Of a stretch of DNA of 36,508 nucleotides, positions 1 to 6,663 are shown one piece after another. The position numbers and the translations under genes were made by a program. Numbering within the stretch: the stretch's first letter is position 1; each line of letters starts with the position of its first letter. The notes under the pieces are model-generated. The model saw only the letters and a program-made list of their open reading frames with translations, ran no database searches and was not told where the DNA came from. This DNA is from Desulfosudis oleivorans (lineage in GTDB: Bacteria; Desulfobacterota; Desulfobacteria; Desulfobacterales; SURF-7), in NCBI GenBank assembly GCA_020723305.1, contig DYJC01000032.1, positions 1-36,508 on the forward strand. The letters run 5' to 3'.

Positions 1-6
1 ACATAA

Positions 7-717
7 TCAGGATCTCAACATAACGTTGATTATGTGAAGCTTCACATAATCCACATAAAGCTGTTGGGGCAGTCCTCTTTTATAAAAAGCAGCCTTCAGG
101 GCGGTAATGAGGGCGTCGATGTTTTCATTGAAAAAGAATTGCGCATGACAGATCACCCTTGAGGCATCGTCGATAAAGGCAATGAGTTTGGTCTGAACCG
201 CCTGATTGCCGGTTCTCACATGCGGGCCGAACATGGTGTCGGCCTGCCACAATTCATTGGCATGGGCCATGGCAAAGGCCAGCCTCTTCCTGTTCTGTTC
301 CGTATCGTCATTCAGGAGATCATACTCACGGATAAACCGGTAATAGGTCGTGGGCGCCAGTTGCTCTTTTCTCAGGATCTCCTTTTCGATACACATGCGG
401 TAGATATCGAACTTGGTATGATTGCCGGTAAAAAACGGGCGCACCTGATTGATGGCTTCCAGCAGTTCCTCGGGACTGGTTTTTCTGGTTTTGCCCTTAT
501 CCGATCTGCTTTTGACGGTCACACCGGTGACGCCGTGATTTTTGTATCGATAGAACCAGGTTGAAATTGTACGCCAGGTAAAGCGTCGTGGATTTCCATC
601 CTCATCCGTAAAAACAAGGCCGGCGGTGTTTTGAATCCGTTCTTGAATCGTTTTGCCTTGGGCATTATCAATCGCGCCTAAAACGCGCATTTTCAGGTAT
701 GGGCTGGGCCATTTCAT
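7..717 (-). pseudogene. Truncated DDE (rve-type) transposase of an insertion sequence
   Basis: The start is the ATG at 717, preceded by a strong ribosome site (AAGGAGG, 7 bases upstream); the open frame further upstream to 966 is not family-like. The product begins MKWPSPYLKMRVLG and has an N-terminal helix-turn-helix region followed by an integrase-type catalytic core: ELWQADTMFGPH carries the first Asp, and GLPQQLYVD ends at the second Asp. Members of this fold normally continue from that Asp into Asn-Gly and later supply the catalytic Glu. Here the frame changes to unrelated residues (YVKLHIINVMLRS) and stops at 7, inside a palindromic sequence. The third catalytic residue and the C-terminal region are therefore missing and the protein should be inactive. 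The family is IS481-like or Mu-like by the look of the core; I cannot assign it more finely. Confidence 0.75.
28..51. repeat. 24-bp perfect palindrome at the break of the transposase gene
   Basis: Each half reads GATTATGTGAAG against its own reverse complement, centred on the AAGCTT at 38-43. A further copy of the outer part (ACATAATC) lies at 1-8. The transposase reading frame on the minus strand loses family-like sequence exactly on entering this palindrome, so it probably marks the end or recombination site of another mobile element lying to the left. That is inferred, because the rest of the element is outside the window. Confidence 0.6.
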
Positions 718-1165
718 GATTATCCTCCTTCCATGTTGTATTTGTTTTGGCCATGATGCTCCATAGCGCAACCGGTTTTGTGAAAAAACGGTTTTGTGAT
801 GTTGTTGCCACCCGCGACCAGGATCAACAATCAGACTATGACGGCAGTCCGGCTTGGGAATGAATGTCCGGCCGGGAACCAATGGGATGATTTTACAGGA
901 ACGAGCGTTGAAAATGGTACTGAAAACCGGCGATCGGACATGCGGGGGCAGGAAAGACCGCAACAAGATGCAGGAGGGTTTGCGTAAGGGAACATGCGGT
1001 ATGGTTGCCTGGGGGCGGATTTTTTATTCTGGTCAACCATGTGCGGATGCCGGACTGGCTGCGCTTCACCTCGATAATTTTAAAGATTGTTTAAAGTGTC
1101 CTATGAAGATGTAAAATTTTTAGTTACAAGCTGTTTAATTATTTTAGAACAAGGCGAAGATTAAA
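718..1165. other. Non-coding stretch upstream of the transposase
   Basis: I see no gene here. The only structure noticed is a tandem direct repeat CGGTTTTGTGA at 773-783 and 789-799, spaced 16 bases start to start. It could belong to the insertion-sequence end. The short open frames in this stretch have no family features and overlap each other on both strands. Confidence 0.5.
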
Positions 1166-1531
1166 ATGAAAAACTTTTATGGTTATTTTTACGTTGTTTT
1201 AATTTCATTTTTTTGTATTTCTTGTGTTGGTGATGGTGCCGCTCGTATAAAAGGGAAGATATCACATAATAAATTAATTGAAGGCAAGGATTGCTATTTA
1301 GAAGTTTACTTAGAAAAGGGTGATAGATTAATTCAAAAAATGGAAATTGGAAATGATTTCAATGAAGCTTTGACAATCTCTCCATCATATCAAAACTATT
1401 ATGTGATAGTTCGTTGTGAAGGTATTAAAAAGATTTACCGTAAGTGTTGCTTTTCTATGGGTGGATCAAAATACATGAAAAATCCTATTGATCTCGGTAC
1501 GATATCATTTGAGAATGAAAAGGAAAAATGA
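1166..1531 (+). CDS. Small hypothetical lipoprotein
   Basis: A 121-residue product with a typical lipoprotein signal: MKNF, a hydrophobic stretch (about residues 6-18) and a lipobox ending FCISC, so Cys20 would be lipidated after cleavage by signal peptidase II. The mature part (about 100 residues) contains charged, beta-rich sequence with three more cysteines and no motif I recognise. The start is supported by an AAGGCG ribosome site 9 bases upstream. The gene is much more AT-rich than the conserved genes of the window and stands alone between a broken insertion sequence and decayed toxin-antitoxin genes, which suggests recent acquisition. Function is unknown; anchoring in the cell envelope is the only property the sequence supports. 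Confidence 0.6.
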   Translation: MKNFYGYFYVVLISFFCISCVGDGAARIKGKISHNKLIEGKDCYLEVYLEKGDRLIQKMEIGNDFNEALTISPSYQNYYVIVRCEGIKKIYRKCCFSMGGSKYMKNPIDLGTISFENEKEK

Positions 1532-2005
1532 AGGGTCGCGTCTACACTTTTAAAAAACATTGGGGAAATAACCGGGACATCCTATAATTCTCCCGTCAAG
1601 TAAAAAGTTTAAAAATTATTTTTTAGTTTAAATTCAAAATCTTATTATAGACGAAGATTTTACAACGTATTTCTCCTGTGGTTTATTGATTGAAAATCGG
1701 GGAAATAATGGGGACGTCTATGATTTTATGCATTTCTATTACCAGCTCTTTGTAAACTGACTCAATCCTTATCCGGGGCGGTGGGCGGGCATAAAATGAG
1801 ATCCGCCGCTTTCCTTATTTGAGTTCCCCGTCTGGCGTGATCCATGCGAAGGACATAAGCCCATTTTATCGGACGGCATTTTTGCTGCCCTGCCGGAGGC
1901 TCTTTATAACCGATATAAATTCTGTTGGATAAAATTCCTTATGTATGAATGCATGGATCATGACGGGCGGGAACGGCTACGATAGACAAGCGGCGGCTAC
2001 CTCAT
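1532..2005. repeat. Gene-free stretch with two imperfect direct repeats
   Basis: Two related segments occur at 1562-1588 and 1699-1725: both read GGGGAAATAA, then two variable bases, then GGGAC, and both end near a TAT-ATT block. They may be remnants of REP-like sequences or of a lost mobile gene. From 1740 to 2005 I found neither a gene nor a convincing signal. Confidence 0.45.
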
Positions 2006-2258
2006 TTAATAATGGTATCGGCAGGCCAGTATTCTAATTTTGTCTTTTACGACTTGATAAACGAGCCGGTGTTCCTGGTCGATACGCCTTGACCAGCATC
2101 CGGCGAGTAGGTGTTTTAACGGTTCCGGTTTGCCCGTTCCTTCGAATGGATTGCGATAGACTTCTTTGATCAGTTTGATAATCCGGAGCGCTTTTTTTTG
2201 GTCTTGTTCCACTCACCAGGCAAGATCTTCAAAACCATTTGGATCAAACTCCAAGCTT
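2006..2258 (-). pseudogene. yoeB: YoeB-type toxin interrupted by a stop codon
   Basis: The C-terminal two thirds are unmistakably YoeB/Txe: NPFEGTGKPEPLKH, WSRRIDQEHRLVY and the terminal RILACRYHY, which carries the catalytic region of this ribosome-dependent mRNA interferase. In the same frame upstream one reads LEFDPNGFEDLAW, the expected family N-terminus, but the next codon is TGA (2215-2213) where the family usually has a second Trp (TGG). No ATG precedes the N-terminal part; only a TTG near 2258 is available. A GTG directly after the stop (2212) would give a 68-residue product lacking the N-terminus. It overlaps the end of the yefM-like antitoxin upstream, the usual arrangement for the module. 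The toxin is most likely inactive, unless restart at the GTG or readthrough occurs. Confidence 0.75.
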
Positions 2259-2447
2259 TTTACAGGCTTCGTCAAAGGGGATACCCTCCTTGCGGTTTTT
2301 TGCTTTCAGCAGCCGTTTTTTCATGTTTTGACTTTTCAGAAGATGGGCGGTCTCTTTCTCGGATTGGATTTCTCTCCAGAGATCAATAGGCACAATGACG
2401 CCGGTTATATTATTATGCTCATCTGAAATATATCGAATCGGTTCCAT
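2244..2447 (-). CDS. yefM: YefM/Phd-type antitoxin (internal start)
   Basis: A 67-residue product starting MEPIRYISDEHNNITGVIVP at the ATG at 2447, which has its own ribosome site (GAGGGATAACC directly before it). It resembles short antitoxins encoded just upstream of YoeB-type toxins: an N-terminal DNA-binding and dimerisation part, then a helical, charged C-terminal half (LLKSQNMKKRLLKAKNRKEGIPFDEACKKLGV) that would neutralise the toxin. The reading frame is open upstream and continuous with the relE gene, so the same sequence can also be made as the C-terminal part of a fusion. The downstream yoeB carries a nonsense codon, so this may now be an orphan antitoxin. Confidence 0.6.
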   Translation of the reverse strand: MEPIRYISDEHNNITGVIVPIDLWREIQSEKETAHLLKSQNMKKRLLKAKNRKEGIPFDEACKKLGV

Positions 2448-2693
2448 GGTTATCCCTCTTTTTTTTACAAAATAAACAGTATCATTTTCAATAATCAACC
2501 CTATCCGGTAATCTCCGGATCGAATCCGATAGTAGTTACCGTCTGCTTTCAATTTTTTAAGATTGGTGATTTTATGAATGCTATCCGCATGCTCGACTTC
2601 CTGTATTATTTCCCGGATATGTTCGAGAAGCTTTTTTTCATGAGCTTTTTTCTTTAAATCCTTGGCAAAGCTCTTTTTAAATTCAATTTTCAC
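2244..2693 (-). CDS. RelE-like toxin fused in frame to YefM-like antitoxin
   Basis: This 149-residue frame joins two proteins that are normally separate. Residues 1-76 (MKIEFKKSFAKDLKKK to IIENDTVYFV) are a RelE/ParE-superfamily toxin core including the conserved YYRIRSGDYRIGL. The family normally ends with an RF-x-HR-x-D-I-Y-R tail that carries active-site residues; that tail is missing and the frame passes through KKRGIT straight into the YefM-like antitoxin (residues 83-149). The GTG start overlaps the stop of the upstream antitoxin gene by four bases, as in a normal module. A short deletion fusing two neighbouring toxin-antitoxin modules is the simplest explanation (inference). The toxin half is probably inactive. 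Confidence 0.65.
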   Translation of the reverse strand: MKIEFKKSFAKDLKKKAHEKKLLEHIREIIQEVEHADSIHKITNLKKLKADGNYYRIRSGDYRIGLIIENDTVYFVKKRGITMEPIRYISDEHNNITGVIVPIDLWREIQSEKETAHLLKSQNMKKRLLKAKNRKEGIPFDEACKKLGV

Positions 2694-2896
2694 ACTGGAC
2701 CTTCCAGAATGTTGTAAATTTCTTTTTTGGCAACCGTCCCGGAACGCTCTCCTTCCTGAATCGCGCGGACAAGGGCAATCTCTTCTATTGCCTCAACAAT
2801 CAAATCTTGAAAAATATTTCTTTTTTCTTCAAGCGTTTCAATAAGGGCTTCCTTGAGAAGCTGTTTGAGCTTGCCGTCATCAATGAGTGTTTGCAT
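2690..2896 (-). CDS. Small antitoxin-like protein, partner of the RelE-like gene
   Basis: A 68-residue acidic helical protein beginning MQTLIDDGKLKQLLKEALIE. The ATG at 2896 is chosen because GGAGGATATC precedes it at proper spacing; a longer frame from a TTG at 2908 would overlap that ribosome site. Small acidic proteins of this type are commonly encoded immediately upstream of RelE-family toxins, and here the stop overlaps the toxin start (GTGA). The role as antitoxin is inferred from size, charge and position. The gene begins only about 25 bases from a MITE at 2921-3088, so its promoter must lie in or beyond that element. Confidence 0.6.
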   Translation of the reverse strand: MQTLIDDGKLKQLLKEALIETLEEKRNIFQDLIVEAIEEIALVRAIQEGERSGTVAKKEIYNILEGPV

Positions 2897-2920
2897 GATA
2901 TCCTCCAAAAACTATCTGTT

Positions 2921-3088
2921 ACTCTATGTTCAGTTTTTTTATCACTGAATAGAAATAAACCCCGTCATTCCGGGCGGAGCGAAGCGGAGACCCGGACACG
3001 CAGTGAAGCTATGCGCTATCCAGACGAACTATCAAAACCACTGGATTCCGGCTTTCGCCGGAATGACAAAAAAACTTGAACATCGAGT
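2921..3088 (-). mobile_element. MITE family 1, copy A (168 bp)
   Basis: Ends are inverted copies of ACTCGATGTTCAAG followed by a T run; the left end has diverged slightly (ACTCTATGTTCA). The flanks are a 3-bp direct duplication GTT (2918-2920 and 3089-3091). The interior (cattccgggcggagcg ... cgccggaatgac) matches copy B at 5998-6167 in reverse orientation over nearly its whole length. It has no coding capacity. It interrupts the 3' end of the xre-like gene, to which it supplies the final codons and stop. Confidence 0.8.
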
Positions 3089-3351
3089 GTTATTGATTTT
3101 TTCTTTTAATTGCTCTTTTTCGATAACGGTGTCTAAAAGTTGCAATATCTGCCGTTTTTCTTTTACATCCATTTTTCCGATTTGACCAAATCGACGCCAG
3201 AGGCGCATATCTTTTTTTTGCTGTTTATGTCGGTTTTGTTTATGCCAAGCAGCTCATCCGTCGATGTTCCCAGAGCCTTTGATAAGACAGCTAACAGATG
3301 GGTAGGAAGCTTTCGCTGTCCGGTGATTGTATCTGTAATTTTTTTAGGCAT
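3032..3351 (-). pseudogene. XRE-family regulator or antitoxin, frameshifted and capped by a MITE
   Basis: From the ATG at 3351 the frame reads MPKKITDTITGQRKLPTHLL then AVLSKALGTSTDELLGI, the C-terminal half of a Cro/C1-type helix-turn-helix. It runs out of family sequence at an eight-T tract (3212-3219; A8 on the coding strand). Adding one A restores MRLWRRFGQIGKMDVKEKRQ followed by ILQLLDTVIEKEQLKEK, the usual C-terminal helix of such regulators. This restored frame then enters the MITE at 2921-3088 and ends in its sequence (SSFFVIPAKAGIQWF, stop at 3032). The first half of the DNA-binding domain is also missing. If unshifted, the present frame stops at 3163 after 63 codons. The gene is probably dead, although homopolymer slippage could in principle restore it. 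Confidence 0.65.
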
Positions 3352-3381
3352 AACCAACCTTTCTTTTGAATTATGTCATGT

Positions 3382-3457
3382 ATTATACACCAACATTTTA
3401 ATTTTCATGGTTTGTTATTAACAACCGGTTAACATATTGATACAATAAATGTATCAA
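3382..3457 (-). promoter_or_regulatory. Candidate operator and promoter of the xre-like gene
   Basis: A perfect inverted repeat TTGATACA-N5-TGTATCAA (3437-3457) lies about 90 bases upstream of the xre start, and a TATAAT (minus strand, 3387-3382) about 30 bases upstream. Inverted repeats of this size are typical binding sites of XRE-type autoregulators. The link is inferred from position only. Confidence 0.4.
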
Positions 3458-3509
3458 AGCTTGACACGAAAAACAAACGATATTTTGTCGTAATTACTTG
3501 AAATTTATT

Positions 3510-3660
3510 CTTGACAATTGCCGGTCGGGAGTTTGCGAAGAAAACAAGCCAACAGCCCTTAACATTGGTGAGTTCGCAACTGATGGCTTTCGAGGGGTAT
3601 CAAAGGGTTTTCCCCCGCTCTACCCAACCTACTGAAAGAAAAAGGAGCAGAGGATGGTAT
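3510..3660 (+). other. Unassigned conserved-looking intergenic segment
   Basis: After a TTGACA at 3512-3517 there is a GC-richer island with pairing potential: TTGCGAA near 3534 with TTCGCAA near 3573, and a GGGG/CCCC pairing around 3594-3618. An open frame of about 56 codons without a clear ribosome site also crosses it. It could be a small RNA, a fragment of a mobile element, or a relic. I could match it to no RNA family that I know. Confidence 0.25.
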
Positions 3661-3686
3661 GAAGATCCGGCATCATTCTGAATAAT

Positions 3687-3722
3687 CGGCTTCCGGGTAT
3701 TTATTCCTTATCCCGGAAGCCG
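3687..3722. terminator. Perfect 11-bp hairpin downstream of dnaK
   Basis: CGGCTTCCGGG (3687-3697) pairs with CCCGGAAGCCG (3712-3722) across a 14-base loop. It lies about 35 bases past the dnaK stop. The T-rich tail (CCTTTCTT) is on the plus side, and the minus side has only ATTATT, so it may also end a plus-strand transcript from the 3510 segment. Confidence 0.6.
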
Positions 3723-3756
3723 CCTTTCTTCAATAGATGTTACCTGTTACTCAGGA

Positions 3757-5673
3757 CTACGCAACCTCTTTGAATTCCGCATCCACGATATCATCATCAT
3801 TTTTGTTTGCAGCCCCGGATGCACTGCCGGCATGGCCTGCGTCTCCATGATAAGGATTGTCAGAGGGCCCGGACTGCTGGTACATGCTTTGGGAAAGCCT
3901 GTGGGCAACCTGGTTCAGGGCCTCGGTTCTCTGCTGGATGATATCCGCGTCTTCACTCTTGATCACCTCTTTCAGGCTGTTGATGGCTGCTTCCATCTCC
4001 GCCCTTATAGCAGGAGGCACTTTTTCACCCATCTCCGCCATGGTTTTTTCTGAGGTATAGACAAGGGCATCTGCTGCATTCCGTGCATCCACCAGTTTTT
4101 TCTTCTTCCGGTCTTCATCTGCATGCAGTTCCGCATCCTTGATAAGCCGCTTGATCTCATCCTGGGAGAGTCCGGATGAGGAAGTGATCTGGATCGACTG
4201 CTCCTTGCCGGTCATCCTGTCCTTTGCCGAAACATTGACAATGCCGTTTGCATCAATATCAAAGGTCACCTCGATCTGGGGTGTCCCTCTTGGAGCAGGC
4301 GGAATGCCTGTCAGATCAAACCGTCCCAGCGTCTTGTTTCCGGAAGCCATCTCGCGTTCGCCCTGGAGAACCAGTATGGAAACCGCCGGCTGATTGTCTT
4401 CGGCGGTTGAAAAGACTTCACTCTTTCGAACCGGGATAGTAGTGTTTCTTTCGATCAGCCTGGTCATGACGCCGCCCATGGTTTCGATGCCCAGGGACAA
4501 TGGCGTTACATCCAGAAGCAGGACGTCTTTCAGGTCTCCTTTCAGCACGGCTCCCTGAATGGAAGCCCCGAGTGCAACGACTTCATCCGGGTTTACGCCC
4601 TTGCTGGGTTCCTTGCCAAAGATTTTTTTCACCCGCTCCTGTACAGCCGGCATTCGGGTCATTCCACCCACCAGGATAACCTCATGGATGTCATTGGCCG
4701 AAAGACCGGAATCCTTCAGGGCGTTTTTGCAGGGCTGCTCCAGCTTGTCCAGAAGGTCTGCGACAAGTGCTTCCAGTCTGGCCCGGGTGATCTTGATATT
4801 CAGATGTTTCGGCCCGGATGAATCCGCCGTGATAAACGGCAGATTCACATCGGTCTCCATGGAACTGGAAAGTTCCATTTTGGCTTTTTCCGCGGCTTCT
4901 TTCAGTCTCTGGAGCGCCATTTTGTCATTTCGGAGGTCGATGCCCTGTTCTTTCCGGAATTCATCTGCCAGATAATTGATCAGGCGAAGGTCAAAGTCTT
5001 CGCCTCCCAGATGGGTGTCTCCATTGGTCGCCTTGACTTCAAACACGCCATCTCCGAGTTCAAGGATCGAAATATCGAAAGTCCCGCCGCCCAGGTCAAA
5101 GACAGCGATTTTTTCCTCTTTCTTTTTATCCAGACCATAGGCCAGGGCCGCTGCCGTGGGCTCATTGATAATCCGCAAGACATTCAGCCCGGCGATTTTC
5201 CCGGCATCCTTGGTTGCCTGTCTCTGGCTGTCATCAAAATAGGCCGGTACGGTGATGATGGCATCGGTTACCTTTTCACCCAGATAGGATTCCGCCGACT
5301 TCCGGATATCCGTCAGAATAAAGGAAGAGATTTCAGCAGGGCTGTATTGTTTTCCCCTAAGGTTGATGCGGACATCCCCGTTTCCTGCCTTTTCAATGGT
5401 ATAAGGTAGATTTTTTTTATCATTCTGAACTTCGGAAGAGTCGAATTTCCGCCCGATCAGTCTTTTTACACCAAAAACCGTATTCATCGGGTTGGTAATG
5501 GCCTGGCGTTTCGCGATCTGACCCACCAAGCGCTCTCCGCTTTCCGAGATCGCCACTACCGAGGGAGTGGTTCTTCCTCCCTCCTGGTTCATGATTACTT
5601 TTGCCTCGCCTCCATCCATGATTGATACGCATGAATTGGTGGTGCCAAGGTCAATTCCGATTATTTTTCCCAT
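3757..5673 (-). CDS. dnaK: Chaperone DnaK (Hsp70)
   Basis: A full-length 638-residue Hsp70. The ATPase domain (about 1-385) shows [12 protein letters not shown], the phosphate-2 loop [24 protein letters not shown] and [11 protein letters not shown]. The interdomain linker [17 protein letters not shown] is intact. The substrate-binding domain and helical lid follow, and the Gly-rich tail ends in [14 protein letters not shown], matching the EEVK-like DnaK C-terminus. It binds exposed hydrophobic peptides with ATP cycling driven by DnaJ and GrpE. The start has a strong ribosome site (AGGGAGGAATGAAAA). Neither grpE, dnaJ nor hrcA is nearby, and I see no CIRCE operator, so this is a solitary dnaK, possibly one of several in the genome. 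It is flanked by MITE copies in opposite orientation. Confidence 0.97.
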   Translation of the reverse strand: MGKIIGIDLGTTNSCVSIMDGGEAKVIMNQEGGRTTPSVVAISESGERLVGQIAKRQAITNPMNTVFGVKRLIGRKFDSSEVQNDKKNLPYTIEKAGNGDVRINLRGKQYSPAEISSFILTDIRKSAESYLGEKVTDAIITVPAYFDDSQRQATKDAGKIAGLNVLRIINEPTAAALAYGLDKKKEEKIAVFDLGGGTFDISILELGDGVFEVKATNGDTHLGGEDFDLRLINYLADEFRKEQGIDLRNDKMALQRLKEAAEKAKMELSSSMETDVNLPFITADSSGPKHLNIKITRARLEALVADLLDKLEQPCKNALKDSGLSANDIHEVILVGGMTRMPAVQERVKKIFGKEPSKGVNPDEVVALGASIQGAVLKGDLKDVLLLDVTPLSLGIETMGGVMTRLIERNTTIPVRKSEVFSTAEDNQPAVSILVLQGEREMASGNKTLGRFDLTGIPPAPRGTPQIEVTFDIDANGIVNVSAKDRMTGKEQSIQITSSSGLSQDEIKRLIKDAELHADEDRKKKKLVDARNAADALVYTSEKTMAEMGEKVPPAIRAEMEAAINSLKEVIKSEDADIIQQRTEALNQVAHRLSQSMYQQSGPSDNPYHGDAGHAGSASGAANKNDDDIVDAEFKEVA

Positions 5674-5753
5674 TTTTCATTCCTCCCTATGTATTACATT
5701 TTTATCAAGTTGTTTTTCTTTTTTGTTAAAAAAATTTCTTTTTCTGATGACAA

Positions 5754-5782
5754 AAGGTAAACATAGGATGGTTTGTTGTCAA
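5754..5782 (-). promoter_or_regulatory. Candidate promoter of dnaK
   Basis: On the minus strand TTGACA (5782-5777), a 17-base spacer and TACCTT (5759-5754) lie about 80-110 bases upstream of the dnaK ATG. The leader is very AT-rich. The -35 is ideal and the -10 only fair; no heat-shock sigma-32 consensus or CIRCE repeat was seen. Confidence 0.4.
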
Positions 5783-5854
5783 ATTAATTTTATTACTTTT
5801 AGTATAATTACTTTATTTATAGTTTTCAAAATAGTAATATAACAATAATCCATT

Positions 5855-5975
5855 GAGCTAATTTCAAAAGTACATTATTGTCATTCCTACGAAAGTCGGA
5901 ATCCAGTATTATGGCCCTTTTCTGGACACCGGCTTTCGCCGGTGTGACGCCTTTTGATAGTTTTGAAATTGACTC
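5855..5975 (+). mobile_element. MITE family 2, copy A (121 bp)
   Basis: The terminal inverted repeats are GAGCTAATTTCAAAA (5855-5869) and TTTTGAAATTGACTC (5961-5975). Both sides carry the 4-bp direct duplication CATT (5851-5854 and 5976-5979). The interior has a self-complementary segment around cggctttcgccggtgtgac. A second copy in the same orientation lies at 36054-36175. There is no coding capacity, so movement must have depended on a transposase encoded elsewhere. Confidence 0.85.
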
Positions 5976-5997
5976 CATTGCATATCCGATAAGTGTC

Positions 5998-6167
5998 ACT
6001 CGATGTTCAAGTTTTTTAAGTCATTCCGGCGGAAGCCGGAATCCATTGGTTTTGATGATTCGCCTGGATAGCGCATAGCTTCACTGCGTGTCCGGGTCTC
6101 CGCTTCGCTCCACTCGGAATGACGGGGTTTTATTTTTTTTCAGTGCCAAAAAACTTGAACATCGAGT
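5998..6167 (+). mobile_element. MITE family 1, copy B (170 bp)
   Basis: The terminal inverted repeats are perfect over 20 bp (5998-6017 and 6148-6167, beginning ACTCGATGTTCAAG). The 3-bp duplication GTC flanks it (5995-5997 and 6168-6170). The interior is the reverse complement of copy A at 2921-3088 with scattered differences. The two copies therefore form a large inverted pair around dnaK and the xre remnant. This copy is only 22 bp from family 2 copy A. Confidence 0.85.
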
Positions 6168-6250
6168 GTCAGGTAAAAATTTATCTTTATTTAATTTGCT
6201 TGCTGTGTGCAATGATTCCGGGGTAGCAACCCCATAATGGAGACAACAGG

Positions 6251-6658
6251 ATGAAACAAAGTGTAAATTTGAAAAATCTATATCAGGTGATTCAATCATC
6301 CAGGCTGGATGAGGCTGTCGGAATCCGAATCGATCATATAACCGGAGACGATGCGTTCTCCTTTTACGGAGCGGAAATCAGGCCAAACCGGAAAGTCGGA
6401 GCGCATTTTCATGAATCCGGGATGGAGATCTATCAGATTGTCGAGGGGCAGGGCACAATGCATATCGGAAAACCGGATGAGAATCTGGAGGTCGAGTGGC
6501 AGGATTCATTTTCCGTCCGGAAAGGGGATTGCTTCACCATTGATGAAGGGATGGCGCATCAACTGGACAATGATACGGATCAGCCGATGATTCTGCTTGT
6601 CGGATGCCCGAAATCACACCTGTCGTTCAACCGCGTCCTGGTGAAGGGGCATTCCTGA
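6251..6658 (+). CDS. Small cupin-domain protein
   Basis: A 135-residue single-domain cupin. Motif 1 is GAHFHESGMEIYQIVEGQG, with His-His-Glu type metal ligands (H and H of HFHES, then E of MEIY). Motif 2 is GDCFTIDEGMAHQLDN, with the final His ligand. A beta-barrel with one bound metal is expected. Such proteins range from sugar isomerases to metabolite sensors, and nothing here fixes the substrate. The start has GGAG 8 bases upstream. It is convergent with the ureohydrolase gene, the two stops being only 5 bases apart, so their transcripts probably overlap. Confidence 0.8.
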   Translation: MKQSVNLKNLYQVIQSSRLDEAVGIRIDHITGDDAFSFYGAEIRPNRKVGAHFHESGMEIYQIVEGQGTMHIGKPDENLEVEWQDSFSVRKGDCFTIDEGMAHQLDNDTDQPMILLVGCPKSHLSFNRVLVKGHS

Positions 6659-6663
6659 ACAGA

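Noticed and set aside
220..564. Plus-strand frame opposite the transposase
   Set aside because: It is an antisense shadow of the transposase codons.
718..966. Extension of the transposase frame upstream to 966
   Set aside because: A strong ribosome site sits just before the ATG at 717, and the extra residues show no family character.
2958..3070. CRISPR-like or tRNA-like structure in the repeat near 2960-3070
   Set aside because: There is one unit only, bounded by inverted ends and target duplications, with a partner copy at 5998-6167; a MITE explains it.
5674..5854. CIRCE or sigma-32 heat-shock signals before dnaK
   Set aside because: Neither the TTAGCACTC-type inverted repeat nor a CTTGAA/CCCCAT pair is present.
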